DNA of 17,456 bases from Allocoprobacillus merdigallinarum (GTDB lineage: Bacteria > Bacillota_I > Bacilli_A > Erysipelotrichales > Coprobacillaceae). Both the position numbers and the translations under genes were made by a program. The stretch covers positions 1-17,456 of the forward strand of contig DWZO01000077.1 in NCBI GenBank assembly GCA_019117525.1, in the 5' to 3' direction. The notes under the pieces were generated by a model, which was not told where the DNA came from, searched no databases, and saw only the letters and a list, made by a program, of their open reading frames with translations. This document shows, piece by piece, positions 8,336 to 15,312 of the stretch. Positions within the stretch are counted from its first letter, which is position 1. Each line of letters begins with the position of its first letter.

Positions 8336-8425
8336 ATATATAAGTATAGATACTTTCATCATGCTGTTGAAAACTATCTCAAAAAGACATCCATTATAAA
8401 TCAATAGAAAGAAAGGTGAGAATGA

Positions 8426-10168
8426 ATGGCAGATATGCCTCAAAAACGTTCTTTTCAAAGAAGAACATCCTATAATAATAAAAACAAACACAAAAAAGAA
8501 TCATTATCCACTGATACAAAAGTTTTTGCTTTAGGTGGTCTTAACGAAGTTGGAAAAAATATGTATTGCATTGAACACAATGATGAATTGGTCATTATTG
8601 ATGCCGGTGTTAAATTTGCAGAAGATGGACTTCCTGGAATTGATTATGTCATTCCAGACTATACATATTTAAAACGTAACCAAAAGAAAATTAAAGCTTT
8701 ACTGATTACACATGGACATGAAGATCATATTGGAGGAATTCCTTTTCTATTACAGGTTGTGAACATTCCTTTTATATATGCTTCACCATTAGCTTGTGCC
8801 ATGATTAGAAGAAAGCTTGAAGAAAAACGTTTAACTCAAGCCACAAAATTGATTCAAATCAATAATCTATCACAGGTTAAAACAAAATATTTTAATATTG
8901 GTTTCTTTAAAACCAACCACTCTATTCCTGAATCTTTAGGAATTGTTGTGAATACACCTAATGGTCGCATTGTTTCGACTGGAGATTTTAAATTTGATTT
9001 AACACCAGTTGGTGATCCTGCTGATTTTCAGGTTATGTCCTTTTTAGGTGAAACAGGTGTGACTCTTCTTTTAAGTGATTCTACGAATGCTGAAGTTCCT
9101 AACTTCTCCATTAGCGAAAAACAGGTTGCTTATAGTGTACAAGAAGAATTCAGAAAGACGGAAGGTCGCTTAATTGTTGCGACATTCGCTTCTAACGTAC
9201 ACCGTGTTCAACAGATTATTGATGCGGCTGTTAAATTCAATCGTAAGATTTTAGTATTTGGTCGTTCTATGGAAAACAATATTCAGGTTTCTAGAAAACT
9301 GGGATATATTAAATGTCCTGACCGTTTCTTTATTAAAAATGACGAAGCTAAAAACTTACCTGATAATGAAATTTTAATTCTATGTACTGGTAGCCAAGGA
9401 GAAGCGCTTGCTGCATTAAGCCGAATTGCGAATGGAACACATCGTCAAGTTTCTATTAAACCAGGAGATACTGTTGTCTTTTCATCAAATCCAATTCCTG
9501 GAAATGCCAGCAGTGTCAGCAAGGTTATCAATAAATTATACCGTGCTGGTGCCAGAGTTTTAACTAATGAAGCCATCAATAACTTACATACTTCAGGACA
9601 TGCCTCTCAAGAGGAACAAAAATTAATGTTATTATTAACACGACCTAAATATTTCTTCCCGGTTCATGGGGAATACCGTATGTTAAAAATTCATGCGAAG
9701 TTATTTGAAGAAGTTGGACTCACAAAAGGAAACGCCTTTGTTTTATCTAATGGTGATTCTATACTTTTACACAATGAAGAAGCACGTCTTGGACCACGTA
9801 TTCATGTTGATGATATCTATGTAGATGGTAATGATATTACTGGTTTATCTACTGCTGTCTTAAGAGACCGTCAGATTTTAAGTGAAGATGGTATGGTTTC
9901 AGTCCTTATTTCTATGGACTCTCGCGCTGGATGTTTATTAAATAAACCAATTATTATGTCACGTGGTTTTGTGTATATGCAAGATAGCAAGGATATGATT
10001 CGTGAAGCTGAGTTGTTGGTTAGTCGAGAACTTTCTAAATTATTAAAAAGAAAAACAACTTTTGGTGAAATCAAAAATACAATCAGGGATACATTGGCTC
10101 CTTATTTCTATCAGAAAACAAAAAGAAATCCAATGATTATTCCTGTCATTATGAATAAAAAAGTATGA
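8426..10168 (+). CDS. rnjA: Ribonuclease J
   Basis: Metallo-beta-lactamase/beta-CASP ribonuclease with 5'-3' exonuclease and endonuclease activity, central to mRNA decay and rRNA maturation in Firmicutes. The 580 residues include the catalytic HGHEDH (96-101), H165 in NHSIP, D187 in STGDFKFD, the beta-CASP region with HTSGHAS (388-394, H388 and H391), and H414 in PVHGE. All metal ligands expected of an active RNase J1-type enzyme are present, unlike many J2 paralogs. A lysine/arginine-rich tail of about 27 residues precedes the conserved core, so the protein is slightly longer than B. subtilis RNase J1 (555). The ATG at 8426 follows AAAGGTGAG. An ATG four bases earlier is out of frame. The stop overlaps the start of the following phosphoesterase gene as ATGA. 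Confidence 0.95.
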   Translation: MADMPQKRSFQRRTSYNNKNKHKKESLSTDTKVFALGGLNEVGKNMYCIEHNDELVIIDAGVKFAEDGLPGIDYVIPDYTYLKRNQKKIKALLITHGHEDHIGGIPFLLQVVNIPFIYASPLACAMIRRKLEEKRLTQATKLIQINNLSQVKTKYFNIGFFKTNHSIPESLGIVVNTPNGRIVSTGDFKFDLTPVGDPADFQVMSFLGETGVTLLLSDSTNAEVPNFSISEKQVAYSVQEEFRKTEGRLIVATFASNVHRVQQIIDAAVKFNRKILVFGRSMENNIQVSRKLGYIKCPDRFFIKNDEAKNLPDNEILILCTGSQGEALAALSRIANGTHRQVSIKPGDTVVFSSNPIPGNASSVSKVINKLYRAGARVLTNEAINNLHTSGHASQEEQKLMLLLTRPKYFFPVHGEYRMLKIHAKLFEEVGLTKGNAFVLSNGDSILLHNEEARLGPRIHVDDIYVDGNDITGLSTAVLRDRQILSEDGMVSVLISMDSRAGCLLNKPIIMSRGFVYMQDSKDMIREAELLVSRELSKLLKRKTTFGEIKNTIRDTLAPYFYQKTKRNPMIIPVIMNKKV

Positions 10169-10986
10169 AAAAGCTGATTAGACGATTAATTTTATTATTA
10201 ATCGTCTTTGGTTTATGTTTTCTCGGTTATTATGTTTATGCTATTTCACCAGAAGATTATGAATTTCATGAACAAAAATATATAAGTTCTCTTGTTTCTT
10301 CACAATTAAATGGCTTTAAAATTGCTTTCATATCAGATGTTAATCTCACTGACCAAGATAGCATCACACGTTTTGAAAAAATTGTTGATGAATTAAATGA
10401 ATATCCATTTGATATGGTTATCTTTGGTGGAGATTTATATGATGAACAAGTTTTTAAAGCTGATGAAGTTTCTCAAATCTTAAAAAAGATTCAATGTCAG
10501 TATGGTAAATTAGCCGTTCTTGGCGAACATGATGAAGCTTCATCATTAGAAGTCACACAAGTGTTGAATAATGGTGGTTTTGAAGTTCTCAGCAATGAAA
10601 CAAGACCTATTTATTATAAGGAAACCAATTTTACTTTAGTTGCCTATGATGATGAATATGATTTTTCTCAATTTAAAACATCTCAAGATAAATTGATTCT
10701 TGGCATTTCACACCAGCCTGATACATTTACACAAGCCAAAAATGTTGTGGATTTACAATTATCAGGACATAGTTATGGTGGTTCTGTATATCTGCCTTAT
10801 TTGGGCGCTATGTTCCCAATCGAGGGAGCTAAGACTTATAATCATGGAAAATATGAAGAAAAAAATGCGACATTAATCGTTTCTAATGGATTAAGCGGTC
10901 CTTCTTCATTCCCATATAAAGTGTTATGTCCAAATCAGGTGAATTTTGTTGTCTTAACTTCAAAAAGCAACGATACTTCTCAGTAA
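10165..10986 (+). CDS. Membrane-anchored calcineurin-like phosphoesterase with altered metal motifs
   Basis: Resembles YkuE/YaeI-type metallophosphoesterases, whose known members cleave phosphate esters at the membrane. The 273 residues begin with KKLIRR and a membrane anchor (about 7-27), so the domain is probably outside the cell. The five family blocks are recognisable but changed. D58-V-N60 replaces DxH, GGD90LYD is normal, G120-E-H-D replaces GNHD, H183 in SHQPD is kept, and G201-H-S-Y204 replaces GHxH. The first metal site would lose two histidines and the second has Glu for Asn, so activity may be changed or lost. NGLSGPSSFPYKVLCPNQV near the end fits the YkuE-type C-terminus. It overlaps rnj by ATGA and has no clear ribosome site of its own, so it is likely translated by coupling. 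The last codons lie inside a terminator. Confidence 0.8.
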   Translation: MKKLIRRLILLLIVFGLCFLGYYVYAISPEDYEFHEQKYISSLVSSQLNGFKIAFISDVNLTDQDSITRFEKIVDELNEYPFDMVIFGGDLYDEQVFKADEVSQILKKIQCQYGKLAVLGEHDEASSLEVTQVLNNGGFEVLSNETRPIYYKETNFTLVAYDDEYDFSQFKTSQDKLILGISHQPDTFTQAKNVVDLQLSGHSYGGSVYLPYLGAMFPIEGAKTYNHGKYEEKNATLIVSNGLSGPSSFPYKVLCPNQVNFVVLTSKSNDTSQ

Positions 10987-10999
10987 TCGTTGCTTTTTT
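10962..10999. terminator. Shared bidirectional terminator between convergent genes
   Basis: AAAAAGCAACGAT (10962-10974) is the exact complement of ATCGTTGCTTTTT (10986-10998). The stem continues as ACT/AGT past one bulged base to a TCTC loop. T-runs exit in both directions. The stop codons of the phosphoesterase (10984-10986) and of the rpiR-type gene (10982-10980) lie inside it. Confidence 0.85.
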
Positions 11000-11813
11000 C
11001 ATTGCTTTTCATACCGTATTTAAGATGATATAAGGCTTCTAATACTTCAAAGATATATGTAATAGAAAATTTACCAATCAATGAATGATGATCATTTCCT
11101 ACTCTTAAAATCATATCGACCTTATCACTATATGGAAACTCCTCTAATTGTGTAATAGCAATCACATATGCTTCTGTCTTCACCAGTTCTCTCATTGTTT
11201 CAATATGATCTTTGAAAAAACCACCAGCAATAGAAGATACAATAATTAAATCACAATCCTTTAAAGTTTTATAAATGTTTTTTTGTTGTTCTAAAGGATA
11301 CATAGCCACACAATCTTTACCCAAATAACAAAGTTCAATCTGTAATTGCATTGACACTGACTGAGTAAAGAAATTACCTGCAAAACAGATATGTTTGGCA
11401 TCATGAATTTTATCTACAATATAGATCAAATCTTCATAACGAATATTATCATACGTATCCTGAAGATTGCGAATTACATTTTGAAAATGATTCTTAAAAA
11501 TTTCTTTTCCTTCTCCTATTGTTTCAGGTGATGGAAGCTGATGATCAAAAAGTAATCTTTTTGCATCTTGATTAAAATAATGAAGATTCATTGTCACATC
11601 TTTTTTAAAATCAGCAAATGATTCATAATTCAATTTACGACAAAGTCTGGAAATAGTTGCTGTGGATACATAACACATTTTCGCAACATCAGTAATACTA
11701 CTCTCTGGAATCTTATAAATATTCTGTAATATTTTCTTTGCTGCACCCCAATAAACATCATGAATATTTGTCATATTGATGAAGTTTATCAAATTATAGA
11801 AGGCACTTCTCAT
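10980..11813 (-). CDS. RpiR/MurR family transcriptional regulator (HTH + SIS)
   Basis: DNA-binding regulator of the type that usually senses phosphosugars or amino-sugar phosphates. The 277 residues have an N-terminal RpiR helix-turn-helix domain (about 1-77; recognition region ITDVAKMCYVSTATISRLCRKL at roughly 40-61). A C-terminal SIS sugar-isomerase-like domain (about 126-265) contains the characteristic HICFAGNFFTQSVSMQLQIEL and DLIIVSSIAGGF segments. No sugar gene is adjacent, so the ligand and targets are unknown. Its start overlaps the stop of the upstream phosphatase gene as ATGA, with AAGGA a few bases ahead, so the two form one unit. The gene ends inside a terminator shared with the convergent phosphoesterase. 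Confidence 0.9.
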   Translation of the reverse strand: MRSAFYNLINFINMTNIHDVYWGAAKKILQNIYKIPESSITDVAKMCYVSTATISRLCRKLNYESFADFKKDVTMNLHYFNQDAKRLLFDHQLPSPETIGEGKEIFKNHFQNVIRNLQDTYDNIRYEDLIYIVDKIHDAKHICFAGNFFTQSVSMQLQIELCYLGKDCVAMYPLEQQKNIYKTLKDCDLIIVSSIAGGFFKDHIETMRELVKTEAYVIAITQLEEFPYSDKVDMILRVGNDHHSLIGKFSITYIFEVLEALYHLKYGMKSNEKSNDY

Positions 11814-12571
11814 TGAGATTGTCCTTCCTCATATTTAATGACTGTAACCTCACCGTTTGTTAAACATAAACAATTCAGCTGACCTTTATTCCCTACTGCC
11901 AAACCACCATCAATTGCAATTTTATTATGATAATCTGGATCATACCAGATATCAAATGAATGATCATCATTAATAAAGCAACAAGGTGTATGTCCAAAGA
12001 TGTACGTGTAATTTGGATTTGCTTCATTCAAATAGAAATATTCTCGAATCCATGCCAAAATTTCTTCATCATTTTCTTCTAATGGGATTTCTGGGTCTAC
12101 CCCAGCATGTACCAATACATAGTGTTTTCCATTCAAATCTAATTCATAATAACTTGGCAATGAATCAATAAATGAAATTAATTCTTTGATAAACATACGT
12201 TTTAAATCAAAATACTCTTCATAAGGAATGTAATCTTTTTGTAAATACTCTCTAATACTATCAATTGTTTTATGCCCACCATTTTGTTTCCATAAACGAT
12301 ATGGGTTCGATCTTTCTGAATCCAAATCATTATATTTCAAAGCAGCCAGCATAGATTGACGCATCATAATTTCATGATTACCCTTAATCATATGAATATT
12401 ATCCATCGCCTTTACAAAATAATAAATATCAATACTATTAGGTCCACGATCCATAATATCCCCTAATATATAAAGTTCATCATTTTCAGTAAAACCAATA
12501 CGCTCTAATAACAATTGAAGCAATACAAATTGTCCATGAAGATCTGATATAACAAATATTCTTTTTTCCAT
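11810..12571 (-). CDS. PPP-family metallophosphatase (serine/threonine phosphatase or ApaH-like)
   Basis: Dinuclear-metal phosphatase, probably cytosolic, with no signal peptide. The 253 residues carry the complete PPP set: SD10LH12GQ, GD38IMD41RG, GN65H66E, H155 in VHAGVDP, and H194 in GHTP. All ligands are intact, in contrast to the altered phosphoesterase at 10165-10986. Family members act on phosphoproteins (PrpA/PrpE-like) or on diadenosine polyphosphates (ApaH-like); the sequence does not decide which. The ATG at 12571 follows GGGGTGATGA. It is first in a two-gene unit with the RpiR-type regulator (ATGA overlap), which suggests related roles but no specific pathway. Confidence 0.88.
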   Translation of the reverse strand: MEKRIFVISDLHGQFVLLQLLLERIGFTENDELYILGDIMDRGPNSIDIYYFVKAMDNIHMIKGNHEIMMRQSMLAALKYNDLDSERSNPYRLWKQNGGHKTIDSIREYLQKDYIPYEEYFDLKRMFIKELISFIDSLPSYYELDLNGKHYVLVHAGVDPEIPLEENDEEILAWIREYFYLNEANPNYTYIFGHTPCCFINDDHSFDIWYDPDYHNKIAIDGGLAVGNKGQLNCLCLTNGEVTVIKYEEGQSQ

Positions 12572-12589
12572 ATATCATCACCCCATTAC

Positions 12590-12598
12590 ATTCTATCA
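12590..12598 (-). promoter_or_regulatory. Predicted extended -10 promoter of the phosphatase-rpiR unit
   Basis: On the minus strand TGATAGAAT reads as TG-n-TAGAAT, a good extended -10. Transcription would start near 12583, giving a leader of only about a dozen bases before the ATG at 12571. No clear -35. Confidence 0.4.
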
Positions 12599-12663
12599 TA
12601 ATTATATTTTTTTATAAACTAAACCCACTTTTATTTTAAAAAAAATTATGTCTTTAAAAGAGA

Positions 12664-12686
12664 AATAGAGGTCAAAGACCTCTATT
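12664..12686 (-). terminator. Terminator hairpin of the DUF11 gene
   Basis: AATAGAGGTC (12664-12673) and GACCTCTATT (12677-12686) form a perfect 10-bp stem with a three-base loop that includes the stop codon of the DUF11 gene. The minus-strand tail (TCTCTTTT) is only a modest T-run. Confidence 0.65.
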
Positions 12687-13050
12687 CTGTAATACGCACT
12701 TGGAAAACAATTTCAGTAGTTGACATTGGATCAATAGATGGAATCACATAATAAAGTGTATGATTATCAATTGCGGGTGTTTGTTCATGACCATTAACAT
12801 AAAATGAATCTTCCACATATTCCACATTTTCATCCATATAATCACTAAAGACAACTTGTGTTTCTTTTACCAATGATGGATTTTTAATTTTAATTGTATA
12901 AGTGAGTGTTTCTCCCTGACATGCTTCTTCTTTATCTACTTTTTTACAAATATGAAGTGGTTTTTTCACTAATGTTTCCACATCATTGCTGACACTTGTA
13001 TGACAAGACGTTTTCACTTGTGCAGTATTGCACACACGAGAACGTTTCAT
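12682..13050 (-). CDS. Small cysteine-containing DUF11-domain protein
   Basis: Function unknown. The 122 residues hold one DUF11/conserved-repeat beta-sandwich (about 36-121) with the typical pattern KKVDKEEACQGETLTYTIKIKNP, then FSDYMDENVEYVEDSFYVNG. DUF11 units usually occur as repeats in large secreted surface proteins. Here there is a single unit, no signal peptide, no anchor, and four cysteines (C7, C16, C35, C44). A cytosolic, spore-coat or other cross-linked structural role is possible but is inference. The ATG at 13050 follows GGAAGGAGGG with ideal spacing; an in-frame ATG at 13068 lies upstream of that site and is rejected. CATAACTTA about 20 bases upstream of the ribosome site resembles a SigE/SigK -10, though no matching -35 is obvious. 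The gene is divergent from the IIB-like gene. Confidence 0.75.
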   Translation of the reverse strand: MKRSRVCNTAQVKTSCHTSVSNDVETLVKKPLHICKKVDKEEACQGETLTYTIKIKNPSLVKETQVVFSDYMDENVEYVEDSFYVNGHEQTPAIDNHTLYYVIPSIDPMSTTEIVFQVRITE

Positions 13051-13141
13051 AAATTTCCCTCCTTCCATTTATAAGTTATGCAAATTCATTGTGTTGTTCT
13101 GTTCATTGACAATGTTTCTTTTCTTTTTTTGTAAAAATTAT

Positions 13142-13159
13142 CTATTTTTTAAAAAATAG
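13142..13159. repeat. Perfect 18-bp palindrome between divergent genes
   Basis: CTATTTTTTAAAAAATAG is its own reverse complement. It lies in the 136-base gap between the DUF11 gene and the IIB-like gene. A TTGACA -35-like hexamer (13106-13111) is upstream, and the predicted plus-strand start falls near the palindrome. It may be an operator for the IIB-like gene. Its A/T content makes chance occurrence possible. Confidence 0.4.
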
Positions 13160-13186
13160 TATATGATAAAAGAAGTAGGTGAGAAA

Positions 13187-13816
13187 ATGATGTTTGATGA
13201 ATTCTATCGTACAATTTATAATCAATTATTTTTTAAATGGATTCTGTGTCATGATAAACAATACCAACAAGATCATATCCAGTATCATGTAGAAACAGAA
13301 AATGAAAAATTAAAAGTTATCTGTTTGTCTACAACAAAAGTGAAAGGGAAAATAACGATTTGGTATAATAATATCGTAGAAGAAGAGATTTTGCGTATCA
13401 AAGATGAAAAACTTGTCTTTTATTTACATTTTACGATTACTGATTTGGCACAATGTTATCACTTATTCCATAAATTTTATCAAACCATCATTCAGTATAC
13501 CCAACAAAAAGAATGGAAAATTGCGCTCTGTTGTACTGGTGGTTTATCAACTTCTGTATTCATTGAAGAAATGCAACAAGTCTGTGAACTGGAAAACCTA
13601 CATTTTCAGCTTGTTTCATTATCATTAGATCAGCTTTATCAAAATTATCAAAACTATGATGCCTTGTATCTGGCACCACAAATTGCACATATGGAACCTG
13701 AAATTCTAGCTTATACCCAACATCAAATTCCAGTTTATTGTATTGATGCAACTTTGTTTGCGACGAAAAACTATCGTGGCATTATTCAAACAATTCAAAA
13801 AAACATTCAAGCATAG
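13187..13816 (+). CDS. Orphan protein with C-terminal PTS IIB-like (lactose/cellobiose type) domain
   Basis: The C-terminal half (about 109-205 of 209) looks like a lactose/cellobiose-type PTS IIB domain. KIALCCTGGLSTS (111-123) matches the phosphocysteine loop C-x-x-G-x-S-T-S with C116 as the candidate phospho-acceptor. LAPQIAHM (162-169) and IPVYCIDATLFATKNYRGII match later conserved stretches. In known systems this cysteine takes phosphate from IIA and passes it to sugar. Here there is no IIA, IIC or sugar gene nearby, and the first ~105 residues (basic, aromatic) match nothing I recognise, so a sensory or regulatory role is more likely than transport. AGGTGAG precedes ATGs at 13187 and 13190; 13187 has the better spacing, and the upstream in-frame ATG at 13163 lies before that site. 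A terminator overlaps the stop. Confidence 0.72.
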   Translation: MMFDEFYRTIYNQLFFKWILCHDKQYQQDHIQYHVETENEKLKVICLSTTKVKGKITIWYNNIVEEEILRIKDEKLVFYLHFTITDLAQCYHLFHKFYQTIIQYTQQKEWKIALCCTGGLSTSVFIEEMQQVCELENLHFQLVSLSLDQLYQNYQNYDALYLAPQIAHMEPEILAYTQHQIPVYCIDATLFATKNYRGIIQTIQKNIQA

Positions 13817-13835
13817 ATATATTCTATGTTTTTTT
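13812..13835 (+). terminator. Terminator of the IIB-like gene
   Basis: CATAGA (13812-13817) and TCTATG (13823-13828) form a stem with a five-base loop followed by seven T. It includes the stop codon TAG at 13814-13816. Confidence 0.8.
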
Positions 13836-13920
13836 CATATCATTTTTACATGATTTTCCATATTTACTCTATGATTCTTTGTTATTTATTTTTTATATTT
13901 TAATAAAGGAGGTTATTTCA

Positions 13921-14007
13921 ATGAAAAGATTTTTACAAATCAGTTTATTATTTCTCTTTTTAATTGGTAGTATCATTTGCTTTATAAACAGGAGACAATA
14001 TTCATAA
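13921..14007 (+). CDS. 28-residue single-pass membrane peptide
   Basis: A short gene with an almost perfect ribosome site, AAAGGAGG, 8 nt before the ATG. The peptide reads MKRFLQIS, then a Leu/Phe/Ile-rich membrane segment to about residue 22, then the polar positive tail INRRQYS. It is flanked by terminators (13812-13835 before, 14037-14077 after), so it would be its own transcription unit; no strong promoter is visible in 13836-13900. The family is not recognised. Size and topology fit small membrane peptides such as type I toxins, sporulation peptides or transporter partners, but nothing picks one of these. The ribosome site and placement argue for a real gene; the size means chance cannot be excluded. 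Confidence 0.6.
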   Translation: MKRFLQISLLFLFLIGSIICFINRRQYS

Positions 14008-14036
14008 ACCTTTTGTTTATAAAAAATATTCATAAT

Positions 14037-14077
14037 AAAACGGATAGCTCATTTTATTATAAACTATCCGTTTTTTT
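14037..14077. terminator. Shared bidirectional terminator (small peptide and hflX)
   Basis: AAAACGGATAG (14037-14047) pairs with CTATCCGTTTT (14064-14074) around a 16-base loop, with T to 14077. It follows the 28-residue peptide on the plus strand. On the minus strand it includes the last codons and the stop (14059-14057) of hflX. The T-tail is stronger on the plus strand. Confidence 0.8.
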
Positions 14078-15283
14078 CATATATGGAAGATAATGCTGTT
14101 TATGTTTTTGATTCACATAAAAGCTGACATAGATTTCTTTTTCTAAATATTTAGTATGAAGTATTTCATATTGATATTCTATTTCACTAAAAATATGCCC
14201 TTCTTCATAAGGAATATAAACACTTATCAATTCATAATCTTTAAAGAGAATATCAATGATCATATTTTCTAAATCATCTAAATGCTTTTTCTCTTTCACT
14301 GAAACATCTATGCATATACCCTGTTCATGAACAATGGGCTGATGAACCAAATCCATTTTATTATAAACATAAATCATTGGAATATCCAAAGCATCAAGTT
14401 CTTTAAGAACTGATAAAGTTGTTTCTATTTGATTATGGTAATAAGGTGAAGACGCATCAATCACATGAATAAGCAAATCAGCATCTTTCACTTCTTCTAA
14501 TGTTGAATGAAAAGATTGCACAAATGAATGTGGTAACTGATGAATAAAACCAACTGTATCACTCATGATGACATGATGCTTTTTCATATAAACACGTCTT
14601 GATGATGTCTGTAAAGTCGCAAAAAGCATATCTTTTTCATAGACCTTTTTAGAAGTCAAAGAATTCAATAAAGAAGATTTACCACTATTTGTATATCCTA
14701 CTAAACAAACCACTTTTTCCTGGTGATGTTTTCGTAACTGTCTTTGTGTCTGACGCTGTTTTTCAATCATCGCTAATTCACGTTTAGCCTGCGTTAATTG
14801 ACGACGAATACGACGACGATCTAATTCAATCTGCTTTTCTCCACTACCACGAAAACCCATACCTCCCTGTTGAGAATAAAGATTCTGTTTCATTCCTGCT
14901 AATCTGGGAAGTAAGTATTGAAGTCTGGCTATGCCGACTTCTAATTTGGCTTCTTTTGTTTTCGCTCTTGAAGCAAATATACGTAATATCAAATCACTAC
15001 GATCAGTCACTTCTACCTGACATTGATCAGTTAAGTTTTTGATCTGCAAAGGTGTCAATTCTTCATTAAAAATCACAATATCATCTTGTTCTACTAATTC
15101 TTTAATTTCCATGACTTTCCCTTTACCAATATAATATTGAGGAGAAATCGTATCTAAGTTTTGTGTCACCACAGCTTTGACTTCAATATCACAGGCATAA
15201 GCTAACTGTTTTAACTCCTGCATAGATATATCAAAATCATATGGCATCTGTGGATATTTCACACCTACCAATATTCCTCTCAT
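14057..15283 (-). CDS. hflX: Ribosome-associated GTPase HflX
   Basis: Obg-superfamily GTPase that binds the 50S subunit and splits or rescues stalled ribosomes under stress. The 408 residues show the N-terminal HflX domain (about 1-180) with YIGKGKVMEI (51-60), RIFASRAKTKEAKLEV and the glycine patch QQGGMGFRGSGEKQIELDRRRIRRQL. The GTPase domain follows with G1 GYTNSGKS (196-203), G2 around T223 in FATLQTSSRR, G3 DTVG (242-245) and G4 NKMD (308-311). A short C-terminal domain completes the usual length. The ATG at 15283 has only a weak site (GTGGTGAT). The gene is divergent from the ylbJ-like gene with just 29 bases between the start codons, so control elements must lie within coding sequence. 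It ends inside a terminator. Confidence 0.93.
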   Translation of the reverse strand: MRGILVGVKYPQMPYDFDISMQELKQLAYACDIEVKAVVTQNLDTISPQYYIGKGKVMEIKELVEQDDIVIFNEELTPLQIKNLTDQCQVEVTDRSDLILRIFASRAKTKEAKLEVGIARLQYLLPRLAGMKQNLYSQQGGMGFRGSGEKQIELDRRRIRRQLTQAKRELAMIEKQRQTQRQLRKHHQEKVVCLVGYTNSGKSSLLNSLTSKKVYEKDMLFATLQTSSRRVYMKKHHVIMSDTVGFIHQLPHSFVQSFHSTLEEVKDADLLIHVIDASSPYYHNQIETTLSVLKELDALDIPMIYVYNKMDLVHQPIVHEQGICIDVSVKEKKHLDDLENMIIDILFKDYELISVYIPYEEGHIFSEIEYQYEILHTKYLEKEIYVSFYVNQKHKQHYLPYMKKTDSL

Positions 15284-15312
15284 ACCATCACCACTTTCAA
15301 TAAGGAGTCTTT

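Noticed and set aside
8240..8491. Minus-strand reading frame of 83 residues with a hydrophobic C-terminal half
   Set aside because: It overlaps the rnj promoter and first codons, has no ribosome site before any ATG, and gains its hydrophobic look from A/T-rich non-coding sequence.
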